A stretch of DNA of 64,000 bases from Phytoseiulus persimilis (lineage: Eukaryota; Arthropoda; Arachnida; Mesostigmata; Phytoseiidae). The stretch spans positions 37,944,001 through 38,008,000 of the forward strand of contig CM075101.1 in NCBI GenBank assembly GCA_037576195.1, in the 5' to 3' direction. The position numbers and the translations under genes are program-made. Below the pieces are notes generated by a model that saw nothing but the letters and a program-made list of their open reading frames with translations, had not been told where the DNA came from and made no database searches. Shown here one piece after another: positions 38,843 to 50,200 of the stretch (position 1 is the stretch's first letter; each line of letters begins with the position of its first letter).

Positions 38843-40860
38843 TCAGGAGCTCTGCCCGTTTTCATTCGTAGTATGTGGACCCCGATACTGTGCGGTTGCG
38901 GGGAAGAATATATATCGAAAGGCTTCTAAACAGTTCAGATTTTCCCACGTCCTTGTGTGGATATCCTGTTGGAGCTTGTCGCTAAATGATCGCAAAGCAT
39001 GTTGTGTGCCTTTCGCGCACATTCCCGATGAATTCTCAACTTCTCGGAATGAATGGAAATCGGCTGCAATGACGCATTCCATCGCTCAAGTGGAACATTG
39101 CCATTCACAGATGTCGATCCCTTGAAACTTCTCTGTTGACCGGTCGGTTGATCCAACCGATTCCAGACTGAGCGAGGGAATACTATAGGAAAGAGAGGAG
39201 GTGCCGCACAACTTGACCCCGCATTCCGAGTGGCAAAGTCCGACCACATTATGAAGCCCATCCGACACATCGCCCTAGGAGAGACGTTCTTTGTGCGCGG
39301 GCAGCATCGTCCTCCTGGCAGACCTCTGTTCGGCCAGGCCTATGTTGAAGAAGAGGTTGTCAAGAGATATCTGACCAGGCTGTCGATTGGTACCGAGCTA
39401 GCCTGGGACCGAGGAGCTCCATTCGCACGGAGCGTCTGAGCTAATTCGACAACGGAAGGAGCCTCGCACCTGAAACTCTGCGAAAATGGATCAACGAGGA
39501 CTGAGGCACAGATTTATGGGCACACAGATGGACTCCAAGAATCATGTCGCGCCAATCGAGAAGGCATGCCTGATACGAGCGGACATTTTCAACTGCGGGG
39601 CTCGACGCGAACTCAGCCACGAGCGCCGCTCGCCTCCGCTCGTGCTCGAAGAGGTCACATTTATTTTTTTCACAGTGGAGTTAAGCGGAGGGGGTCCAGG
39701 GGGATTAGGAGCGAAGAACACCGGAAACTTATGAGTTGAATCGCGACAACAGGGAGCCTTCCCCGAGAGGCTGTACGTCCGTCTGCGGAAAATCATGCGA
39801 GGAGAGTATTCGAGATATCATCTGGTCTCGATGATGTGCTTTCTCACTGAAGGGACACGATGAGGTGTTTTGCTTCGAGTATGACTGTGTATTCTACAAT
39901 TGAGCACAGCTGCTCCATTGTTCTTGGACAACGACTTCCAAAAACAGCTGATGGTTTCGGTTATCATGGCGTGAAGGACCTCCAATATGTCGACCCAATA
40001 GTTACCATTCTCTGCCTACGAAGACGTGATAAAGCGCACGACTCTCACTGGCTGCTCATCAAACGACAGGTGGATGTCTCTCCGGTCAACAGTTGCAACG
40101 TGCATCTGATGGCAAGGGAGATCCACGTTGCAAACGAGAGATTCAACCTATTTGAACGAACCTCTCAGTTCTCAAGCTGTTCGGTGGCGTAACGTAGTGG
40201 TCGGAATTAGCAGTTCGTGGAACAAAAAGTGAGTGATGGCTGGGCGTTGAAGTGCTCAGTCGGCCACCTTATGTTTCCAACGGATTTACGCTCTGTTTTT
40301 GCATTGATTATGATGCCCGTGTTTTCCTCCTTTTTTCCACCTCGACTTAGTTTGATTGGGGCATCGACGGAAGCGACTGAGTCTTGGATTTTCCAATGCG
40401 TCGAGAGTGTCAGGTTCTCTCTCCCTCCTCTCAAGAAAGATCCACTGAATTTCGGCGATGGTGCGCGTTCTTTTCACCAGCTCTAAGTTACCTCTCGATC
40501 TCTTCAGCGCACTCCGTGGCATTCAATATGCACCGAATGCGAACTTTCTCGCCCCCCCTTCCCCCCAGTTTGGCTTGGTATCGCCGGCGCTCAATTTGAG
40601 GTTTCGAGTCTCACAAAGCCAGTTTCAGCTGATGAAGTGCTGTCCCTCGCCCGTAGCTGCAATCCAAAGTTTCAACCTTCTTTCCGAATGTCTCAACAAT
40701 ATCTGTGCGCTGATTCAAAATCTAGTTCTGTCTGTTTGCATGATGACTCTCTTCCGAAATTCGCGCCCTTTTTCTATGGTCACTGCATTATCCCGAAAGT
40801 TTTCTTTCTTGGCAGCTGAAACGACTGTAGAATTCAACTCAGCGGCCTGATTGTGGAAAA
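38843..40860. other. Region with isolated coding-like ORFs, no gene model
   Basis: The frame at 38,843-39,082 (-, 79 codons, starts with ATG) and that at 39,860-40,192 (+, 110 codons, ATG preceded by an in-frame stop) have balanced residue use without simple repeats. Neither has a recognisable domain or a confirmed splice partner. The frame at 39,230-39,439 (+) is similar in quality. Confidence 0.3.
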
Positions 40861-42594
40861 ATGTCGGGATTCGGATTCTGGAGAAGCTTGGCCTCACTCG
40901 CCGGTTTCGACGCGTCGCCTGTTTCAGCTTTCCCGCACGCTCCTGTATCTTGGGACTTCGATAGAAATATTTTCGAAGGCCTGATCGTCGAAGCACCCTA
41001 TTCAACTGATGATTCCACCCACCCCACTGCGTGTTGGTTCGCCGTCGTTGTTCGGAAAGCTGGTTACTTTGTTTGTCTCAAATGGCTGGGAGGTAAATCA
41101 CAGATCGCCGATTTGAGCTCGTTTTTATAACGATCAACTGCGAGATGTTTATACGAGATCCGTGTTCCTTACGAATCCTAGATGAACGTAAACCAAGGAG
41201 ATACTTCTGGAGACACGTTGCCGCCTTCGAGAAGGGCTCGGGAAACCAATCGGTTCTACATGTCTTCCCATTGGGATGGGCAAAAGCGAATAAGCAGCGG
41301 CTGGAGCCGCCCATGGACATTCGACATCTTCGACTCGACTGGGCGAGCTTCCTCGAAGAGCAACTCCAAGCCAGAAGAACCCTTCCAGAAAGCTTCCACG
41401 ATCATATCAAGGAGGACAACAAAAGCTGCTTCGAGAAAGGTTGAACCTGTGGAAGAAAAGATCCGCCTCCGATATTCCGATATTCATGCTTTAGTCATTC
41501 GTATCCGGTCTGGTGATGTTTCGGGCTGTCTCCATCGAGCTCGCCTCTACTGCGAGATATCCCTCTGAAACGAAGCTCGTCATTTACAGGCATGATGGTT
41601 GAAGCGACAGCAATCGACAGAAGCATAGCCTTGAAACTCGCTGTTGTAGAAGGTGATATTGGACGTAGAATTAAATTCCGGTACCTCGGTGACTCGGGAA
41701 TAACCAACTTTTGTTGGTTCCACGAGTTCAGCGAAATGTTCTTTCCTTGTGGATGGGCCCGCTTCCATGGGCGACAACTGATCTCGACTCTCGATAACTA
41801 CGAGGCGGATTTGAAACCGATCTGCTTCGATCAGCCTCCGGATGACCAAGCATCGATCCTACACTTCAAGCCGCTTCTGATCCCTGACTTCGCTGCGGAG
41901 GCTCTCAAGAGCTACCGCTTCGAGCCGGGCTCGAAATTGGAGGTGATAGACCCGTTTGAGCCAAGATTCATTTGTGTTGGCACATTTGTGAGAGCACTCG
42001 AGAATCAGTACCTTGTGATTGAGATCGACGGCGTCCTGACTCCGGACGGCAGTGATAAACAAGTTTGCCTGCATGCGAGCTCACCATACCTTTTGCCTGC
42101 TGGATTCGCTGCCGAAAACAACCTTCAAAAGTACTTCCGACCCCCGAGAGCAGACTTCAGGTACTACATGCATTCATCATCGACATTCGTTTAAAATGCT
42201 GACTTCAGATGCAACGGGTGATGGAATTGAGGAGTTCTGCTATGCCGACGACACCCGACCCTTTTTGGAAGCGCTCTAACGCTTGATGGATATTTCCAGT
42301 TACAAGAACACAGACTTGGTTCCCAGAAAACTCTTCCAGAGGGTGATTCCTCGACACGATTTGAGAAGAAACCAGTACCTCGAAGTTGCTGCTTCCGCTG
42401 GAGGTGATGGAATCCTCGTGAGCCGCATAGCGGATATCATAGGGCATTTGGTTCTCATTCATTTCGAAGGGTATAGCTCCGAAGAAGACCGGTTCTACCC
42501 TTTGACAAGCTCGGAGCTCTACCCGGTTGGATGGTGCCACCTCGTTGGCCATCAGCTCCAGATCCCGCCGCCCCACCCTCGCCCACTTCGATGA
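40861..42594 (+). CDS. Four-MBT-repeat chromatin protein (L3MBTL2/MBTD1-like)
   Basis: Exons 40,861-41,092, 41,182-41,439, 41,590-42,160 and 42,300-42,594 join in consistent phase (1, 1, 2), giving 451 aa. The protein is almost entirely four malignant-brain-tumour repeats. Repeat 1 shows FWRSLASLAGFDASPVSAFPHAP, ending in FPLGWAKANKQRLEPP. Repeat 2 ends in FPCGWARFHGRQL. Repeat 3 contains the classic KLEVIDPFEPRFICVGTFV and CLHASSPYLLPAGF. Repeat 4 ends in LYPVGWCHLVGHQLQIPP. MBT repeats bind mono- and dimethyl-lysine on histones and act in nuclear repressor complexes. The order and linkers resemble L3MBTL2/MBTD1, but those proteins carry an N-terminal FCS zinc finger and longer tails, which I do not find. 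A stop lies in frame upstream of the ATG, so this start is reasonable, though a separate 5' exon could exist. AATAAA at 42,769-42,774 fits the 3' end. Confidence 0.87.
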
Positions 42595-42768
42595 ATGAGG
42601 ATCATCGTGGCCGCGACGGGAGAGCAGTAAGTAGAAAAAAGGTTGCTGGCGAAGGTTGCTAGATTGTTGATTGTGATTTTAGGAACATGAAACCAGATGA
42701 CAGAGCAGCGTGTGGTTTATCTATTCGTCGTGGCGAATTTTCTCTGAATGTTGGAATTTATTTGTCGG

Positions 42769-42774
42769 AATAAA
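42769..42774 (+). terminator. Polyadenylation signal AATAAA of the MBT gene
   Basis: A canonical hexamer lies 175 nt after the MBT stop codon on the same strand. Confidence 0.6.
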
Positions 42775-43830
42775 CGGGTCTCGATGACTTGACAGAGTTT
42801 CCAGAGATGGTCTGTCCTTATCAACATCATGTGAGAAGGGCGAATGAGTGAGTGATGAATAATGCCCGAACTTCCAGACTCTTCCGATGAGCTGTACAGA
42901 ATATGCCTGGAAGAATCAGGGATATTTAGCGTGTACTCCCCTCCTGAAAAAGTTCTGATAGAAGCTTCAGTTTGAACTTATTCTCAGATTCGGTAGGGCT
43001 CAAGATGTTCTGACAGTCCGTTCAGCTCCCGTTGTCACTTCATCAGGGGATAACGGTGGGAGATTCGATCTCCCTGATTCGATTGCACTCGTTTTAGGAA
43101 CCGATGGACTGAGAGCATCAAAACATTCGGCTGTTTGTTCGGAACTGATGTCTGACTTCGGTTCTGTCGAAAACCCGCGAGAGTCTTACCTGATTGCGTA
43201 TTCGCCTTCGATTCCCAGAAGGGGTCTGCTCGGATATGAGTGAACATGAAAGTGGAAATATATATTCCGCTTGTATCGGGGCTCAGAAATGCCACGCGTC
43301 GCGTCGTGTCGGGAGACATCAATATACAAAAAACTTCTGCGTCAGTATAGAAAAGATACGAGACAGCGGCGCTCCATGGCTATCCCCTCCTCGATGCAGC
43401 TGATTGGTGCTACTTATGTTACCCGGCTAGGTAAGGCCGAAGCATTTTCGAAGTGAACCGATTGCGAAATACCTGCGAAAAGGATGGTGTCCGCTGGAGC
43501 GATAACTCTGGTATTTCCCCCGATTCGTAGCTCCCGTTACTATATGACCGGTACGATGAAAAACACAGTCTCACTTAGTTGGCCCTCGGTTAGACTCTCT
43601 TCTCCTCGATTCATGACAGTCAGTCCGTGATGATGATAACGACGACGACAGGTCTTCGTTCCCAAATGAATGCACTCTCCATCTGATGTCTGTCCATCGG
43701 TGGGTGCTCTCATGCTCGAGCGTGCACGCGTGAATGTGCAACACCGCTACCAGAGTGTTAGTGGAACTCGCAATCATACATGCTCTTGCGCAGGCCGATG
43801 TAAGCCTTCCAATGATTTCGTGCCATTCAT
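42775..43830. other. Convergent intergenic space, no gene seen
   Basis: This lies between the MBT gene (+) and the orphan gene at 44,026-44,994 (-). Open frames are short and unsupported. Confidence 0.5.
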
Positions 43831-43836
43831 TTTATT
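43831..43836 (-). terminator. Candidate polyadenylation signal (AATAAA on minus strand)
   Basis: Minus-strand AATAAA about 190 nt downstream of the stop of the orphan gene at 44,026-44,994. Confidence 0.5.
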
Positions 43837-44025
43837 TCATTTCAAAGGCTGTACAGGAATAACAGTTCGAGAAGGCGTTCAAGCCCCTGTCATCATGTCG
43901 AGATCCCACCTGAAGTCATCGATGAATATCGACAGCTTCTCTCTTGTTGAACGAAGAGGAACACGTTTGACCCGGGTGGAGGCTTCCATCTCGGGCCCCG
44001 AATCCTATGTCCAACGTTCTGTTGT

Positions 44026-44994
44026 TTAAGGATTTTGTTTTGTCGATTTCTTCTTTTTTGCTCTGAAATCTTCGATGTCGAAGGCCACTTCCTTACCTGA
44101 AAGATTAGTCGACCGCTGCAGTCAACGATGGCTTTCCAACGTCACCATATGTCACACTGTTTCCAGAAGAATCGTACTACTCACGCTTGGAATCTTCTGT
44201 CTCTTCTTCCTCCGAATCAGAATCCGAATCTGGATCAGGATAAAATCCTGCCCCATGTTTCTCTGCGTCGGACGTTTCGAAATTCATTACTTGTGCTTCA
44301 CCCCACGATACTGAAACGCACGTTCCGGTGTTCCTCGTGCATTTTTTCCTGGGGGACTCCGCGCCCTAAACGTTGAGAATCAGCTCATGTATGCGAATCA
44401 CGATCTTCTAGCTCGTATTATCAAACAGAGGAGCCATACGCGGGATAGGCGAACGGAATCGATGGAAGCAATTTCTCGTGATCGTGGACCAACGACACCT
44501 ACACATTCGGCACAAGGAGCCCCACAGAGCGCACACTTCGGAGCGATCAGAGACACTCGAGCTCCGCCAGATTCTCTGCACTCTTCCCGGTCGAAGAACT
44601 CGGCAACGATGTTGTCAGCCTCGTTAGCTTCACTTTTCAGCTGATCTAAACTCCCGAAGACTTTCTCGCGCCGCAGCGATCTCTGGGCGGCTCGATTCAG
44701 AGCGAACAAAACCCGATTCTTGCTGATGAACTCTTTAGATTTTCTGGACTTCGACTCCAACAGAGGCAAAACATGATCTCGAATGGCGGAAACCAGTTCC
44801 TCCGTTTGTTTTGACAATTTTTCAGGGGATCCAGTCGAGGAACTTCCGTCGGACTCCCTTGAACGCGCCTTCTTCGCTCGTCGACGAGATTTTCTGCGGC
44901 TTTTCCTCGACGACTTTCTGCCAAAAATACTCATCATTACTGAGTCAATAACGCCGCCACCTCTATACCATTGATGGCTTCCACTTGATGTCAT
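44026..44994 (-). CDS. Orphan 230-aa basic/acidic protein with CxxCxxxCxxC motif
   Basis: Exons 44,994-44,499, 44,310-44,185 and 44,096-44,026 join in phase 1 at both junctions with pyrimidine-rich acceptors, giving 230 aa and a TAA stop. The N-terminus is strongly basic (about residues 24-45, Lys/Arg/Ser). A helical central part follows (LVSAIRDHVLPLLESKSRKS). Then comes a tight cysteine cluster C154-x2-C157-x3-C161-x2-C164 (KCALCGAPCAEC), which could bind one zinc ion. The tail has an acidic run (DPDSDSEEEETEDSK) and ends in a lysine-rich nuclear-signal-like stretch. The composition suggests a nuclear protein, but I recognise no family and assign no function. An internal pair of ATGs at 44,937 and 44,934 could be the real start. 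A minus-strand AATAAA lies at 43,836-43,831. Confidence 0.68.
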
Positions 44995-46098
44995 GAGTCA
45001 ACTACTGAGTGTTTTGAAATGCCTGAATCGTAACAAGACACGGTTGGTTTCATCGGGCCCTCATGTCCTACTCTTCATTGTCTTCGGAATTTACCATCGA
45101 AACTTTGCAGCACCGAATCGCGATACTCAACCTACTTCTCCGTCTCCCTGGACTTCCGCTTGGGGGGGTCACGCTTTTTTCTCGGTATCATCGTTTTTCA
45201 CCAGGAATGAGAATACACTGTTTCCGATTGCATCAATGCTCGAATGAGAGGAGCCTCTCTCCTCCTAGAGAGTTGATAAAAATATCGTCATCTATCAATA
45301 TCAGAGAGGTCTCGGCACACCATCATTACCCGGATGCAGAGTGGATGATTCCATCGAAGAACGGGAAAATTTGCGAGCACAGCGAGGAAAAACTATGCAG
45401 AATGCGTTGTAGCTGAGTGTCATCTCGTGCTGATGTCGCGGCGGACTGCGGAGATTTCGCTCGTACGAGATGAGTCTGAGGCTGTCGATTGGCCTCGTTT
45501 CGGTGTGAAGAGGTTTCCAGATTCAGAGTGGAGTGAATAATTGCCCACGAGACCAGCTGACTTCACTATGGGAGGGAATGGGGTGCGAGGGAGTTCCCGC
45601 GAGCATGGTTTGCATGGTTTCCCGCGGTCCGCGGAGGGCAACTCTGAGCTCGGTCGAGTCGCAGAGCTTGACAACAAGAAGTTTGTCTCGTTCGGCTCCT
45701 CCGGGCCCGATTGCGGCTGTGGGTCAGGTCCAGCGCTGGTTTACAGTGTGACTGGGCAGTACGACCAATTCACGTCATCTACCCACGAGTAGGAATGTTT
45801 CCACCACGAGTCAACTTCGGCGTTTCGAGCATCGGTGAGCCTCGCAACGCCGTTTCCCAGAACGGCCGTCACCCACGCAGTCTTCCCGCAGCCGGTTTTT
45901 CCGAGCTTCTCGCCGGGCTCGCCACCCCGAGCGGGCTATTGGAAGCCCGGGGCGTGTCTGATTATCATTAGGAAGGTCAACTAGTCTGTTCCGAGGATTC
46001 AGAACAAGAAACTCGACTTAGACCCTAGAGCGCAAGGTTTCGACTCTAGAAATTGAGAGCGAAGGGTATTCAGGCCGAAGAACCATGAGTTTGCAAGA
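44995..46098. other. Spacer between two minus-strand genes
   Basis: It holds the 5' flank of the orphan gene at 44,026-44,994. Open frames at 45,533-45,971 (+) and 45,420-45,677 (-) overlap on opposite strands and show no domain, so I call no gene. Confidence 0.4.
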
Positions 46099-46905
46099 TC
46101 AGGAATTACTTTCCGAGGGAATGCCGCAAAACGATGAGTTATGAGTCTCAACTTCGTTCAAGAGGCTCATAGATACCTTTGCACAGAGTTGGAACATAAA
46201 CAAGCGGGCGAAGGACTCCCTCCTCTCTGCGAATGACTTTCTTCTTCTAGCAACGTACATTGCCTCGTCTTCACGAGACTCCAATCTGTGCTGGAGAGGT
46301 AAGCACGAGATCGACGAGACCAAACCTGATTGAAAGTTCAAATGACCGAGCTGGTGAGACGTTGACTCGTTTTTGGGGTGTTGTGCACGGATATTTTTTT
46401 TTTTTTTTTTTTTTTTCTGGCGGGAGGGGAAATCCCTTCGGATACAAGAGATAGGACTTTCGTCCGTTACCCTAGTTATGAGGTGTGTCCTCTAAAACCC
46501 CTCCCTCCGCCCTTTTGGTGACTGGGCACTCAGGGCAAGCCCTGTATTGTATTACTTCCGGGTCACCAAGGGCCGTCCGCTTCGTGTGTGTGTGTGCACG
46601 GATATGGGGACACGAATGTGAGACTGAGTTGAAGACTTGATAACCCTGTACTCCGATGACTCTCACGTCATCGCTACTCGAGACTTCAGGCGCCGAAACG
46701 TTCTCCTAGCGAGAGATCTCTGTTTAGATTCCCGTTCCTCAAGTTTGTCGACGTCGTGTTCAGGCCTCACTCGGATAATTTCGACGACCGCGTCGTTCCA
46801 TCGCTGCATTTCCTCGGCTACTGAACACGCAGTCCGTTTTTCACCAGGCAGCTGGGTTCTATTATGCTCTTCGTCCATAGTTAGCTCATTCGCGCGATAC
46901 ATCAT
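46099..46905 (-). CDS. Orphan charged protein, 141 aa
   Basis: Exon 1 (46,905-46,667) starts at tandem ATG codons right after an in-frame stop and ends at GAC before GTGAGA, phase 2. Exon 2 (46,285-46,099) follows a CACAG acceptor and supplies the missing base. The product is highly charged and likely helical, with segments such as EEMQRWNDAVVEIIRV and DEAMYVARRRKSFAERRESF. No motif or family is recognised. Exon 2 may instead be spliced at 46,177 (donor GTATCT) to a short last exon at 46,045-46,025, giving a 122-aa variant. A 23-base T run lies in the intron. Evidence is frame continuity, a good donor and coding-like composition only. Confidence 0.45.
46394..46416. repeat. Poly(T) run, 23 bases
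   Basis: Twenty-three consecutive T residues (poly(A) on the minus strand) in the intron of the minus-strand orphan gene at 46,099-46,905. Confidence 0.9.
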
Positions 46906-47244
46906 TCAGACGAGGCGGGTGAACTCAATTGGAGTCAGTGATATAAAAAAAATGCTCGTCGGATCCTCGACTCCAGCCATCGATGCCATGACCTCGGGCT
47001 AAAGAAGTCGCAGCCGAGACACAATTCAACAAATCAGAGCTGGAAAGCACTTCCCGGAAATTTGTACGAATAAATAATGGATGGAATGATCACAGGGACG
47101 AAATTCGTTGTTGGACAATGATAATGCGACAAAATAATGATCACACCGAACTGATCTTCGCTCTTCTTTGTACATGATTCGAAAATGGAGGTGCCTTCAA
47201 CTTTGCGCAGTTGGCTGTTATGACGATATTCATGAAGTTCAGTC

Positions 47245-50200
47245 TCAAACTCCTGGTTCTGATGTTGAGGAATCGTTGAATTGAGCCATTCTGATGATGT
47301 CGTCTTTCATCTGAACTCCGATTAAAAGATAGGTCGTGATGAGGCTTAACAGCTGGAAAAACCGAACTGTGACCCGCAGTCAGGTCTCCCTCATCTTGTA
47401 TGCACTCAAGAGATCCATTTCGAAATCTTACAGTTAGAAGTGATGACTTCGTGATTGTCCCGAAACCGAAAAATGTGTACCCGATCGCTTTGCCTTGGAA
47501 GCGCATCATGAATGCAGTGACCATATCCAACCGCTCAGAGGCTCTCAATGCCGCGTTGATGATGAGACGCTCTGATTCGTGAGCCTGTCATGATTTCACA
47601 ATAATCAAAGCCTGAACGTTGAGGCATTGATTGTTCACACCATCATGATGGGTGGCTGGAGCAGGGTTATGGCTGATTTTTCTGATTCTCTCGGCTGCAA
47701 GGCATCGATCAACGATCCATCCATCCAACAGCCCATGTAGCGGTGTGTTGACAGATGATGGACAATGCCTCTAGAGTCTAGACCAGTGGTTCTCAAAGCG
47801 GTCGATATTGACCCCTGGGGGTCGACGGTCGACCCCCACGGGGTCGATGGCCGATCTCCGGTTTACAGAGGTGATGCCGGGGTGGATTTGACTATACTTC
47901 TTGGCGTCCACGTAGGTGGATCAAGGGTCGACGGTCGACCCCTTGGGGGACGGCAGTCCATAAACTTCAACGAAGTCGCCCAGGGGGTCGATGGGTCAGT
48001 GGAGTTCGAGAACCACTGGTCTAGACCCACGTTCTAGTTGTGAGAACTCTGTGAGATATCTTGTCACCTTCCTTCGATCAAGCTCACCTTGGTGTGTACG
48101 TATGCTGCGATCATAATCACTACAATGGAAGCCGCGAAAGAGCCTCCGGTGAAGAAAAGCATGCTGATGTAGATCTCCAAGGTTCCCTTCAATCAATAAC
48201 TGTTCTGTCAACCCGCGGCCCCCCGAGTTAATGCGCTCTGAAGACCACGAGTAAGCGGGCCGGGATCGTGTCTCACTTTTTTTCCGAGGGTGAGCAGCAA
48301 GGTCCCCGTGAACGATAACAGAGGCACCGTGAGGCTGAGTAATGTTCCGATGACTACTGAGAAGATAGCATCGACTCCGGCAATCAGCTCTACGCAACGA
48401 TCATGGCTGCCGATTGCTTCCTTTGGACACCGAAAAAAACCAGCCCTTCAACGAAGTCTTCAGGAAGTCGGTAGTCCGTCATATACTCTAATTTGTGGGG
48501 GAAAGGCTCACTTTCAACATGTACGCGGTTCCGGAAGGGGCCAGAGCTCTATGAAACTTGAGGTTTGTCTCTTCGAGTATATCTCGGAGCAGGGTCATTG
48601 AGAACAGGGCCAGCGTCGCGTTGCAGTTGGTCCACGTCGAAGCGTATAGGAAGTGTTCGATGGGAAAAATGCAGATGTGCCTGCATGGTCAGCGAACGTG
48701 CGTTGAGGACTTTGTTATCTGAGCTGAGAGGCGTATCCGGAGCCTTTCGGAGGGAGTCGCGGTCGCGTAGTGTTCTCATGCCTGACGGGCCGACTTTCTT
48801 TCAACGGAACTCGCGCGTCGAGGAGGAAGTTCTGTTTTCAGCAGTACCATGAAATTTCGACGGCATCTAGAACTTCAGAATTGTGGGATCTCACCAGTTT
48901 TGTGAATGGTCGTAGTCAGTGATGACGTCTCTGAGGAGGAGCAAAGTCACGGGAACTACGTACAACGAACATCCAATGATATTCAGCAGGGACACCGACA
49001 GGAATGTCCTCCTGTGTCCATAGAACATTTGTTTGGTTCCTTGACTCGGACCATCACCACCTGTTGATACATCGATGATCTCGAATCGTCGCCATGTCGC
49101 TCCTGTCTGCCCCATCCATGATATGTGAAATCCTTTATGCTTCTCTCTGCTTTTCACTTTCGATCTCTCGTAAGACGGTTTCCAGCCAGAGGTGCAATGA
49201 TCTGATAATCGAAATCGGTCATCCACGGTCAAGAATCTAGAAGCTCTACATCGGACTGAGACAGAATGAGCAAGAATATTTCATTAGGCATTCTGGAAAT
49301 AAACGAGCATATAGGGTCTGGTGCCAAATAAGCAGAATGGAGGAGCCATGGAGTGAGCGGGCCAGTGCGACGTTCTGAGAGTAGGCGCATCGATGATGAT
49401 ATGTGTGGCGCACGAGTCGCCGAATGCTGAAGGAAGATCGAAAACACGATGCTGTTCTCTCGAGCCGGCTTTCGGCGCACGCACTTTTTGTTAGACTCTA
49501 TTGATCTCGAGACTGTTAGCGTCAGACCCCAGCTCTGCCTGTCGCCAGGCAGCTGGATGACGTCACAGTCGTCTGGAGCTCATTCTGGAGTGGTGCCGTT
49601 TGGCAGTGCGCGGCGGGCAACCGAAGCCGGATTTATTTAGGTCGGAAGGGCGAATGGATCACAGTGGGGGAACTTTTGGTTTTGTTAGAATAGAAATGAT
49701 ACGATGAGCTAGATGCCGACGGGGCTCCTCTGATTCGTATGCTCTGATCTCTGTCGGTGATATGGGTACGCGTATGTGTAGCGAGGTGATAGAGTTCTGA
49801 AGCGGTTTGCGGGTGAAAGCTCAGCGCAACGGGGACCCTGGGCTCCGTTCGTGACAATATGATTAAGGCCCGAAACTTCGTGCAGTGTTCCGGAGCCTTT
49901 CTGAGTCTGATCCAGAATTGTGGAATGCTCTCTGAATCTGGCTCTTCCCGCATCTCTCCGAATCATTCCATCATTCCGGATTCGAGTTGGAATGGTCCCG
50001 GAAAACTGTACGAAGTTTCCGGTCCCGGGAACGATTGGAGCTCAAGGAGTATGGAGTTGGGCAGGCGAAGTCATGCGGAAGCTCGAGCAGGGTCACGAAT
50101 ATCATGAGACAATTTGACAAAAGAGGAATGAAGAAATTTACAATCGAGAATCGATTGATTGGAGAGAAGGCATGGGACAGGAGTCGAGTCCAATCAGATA

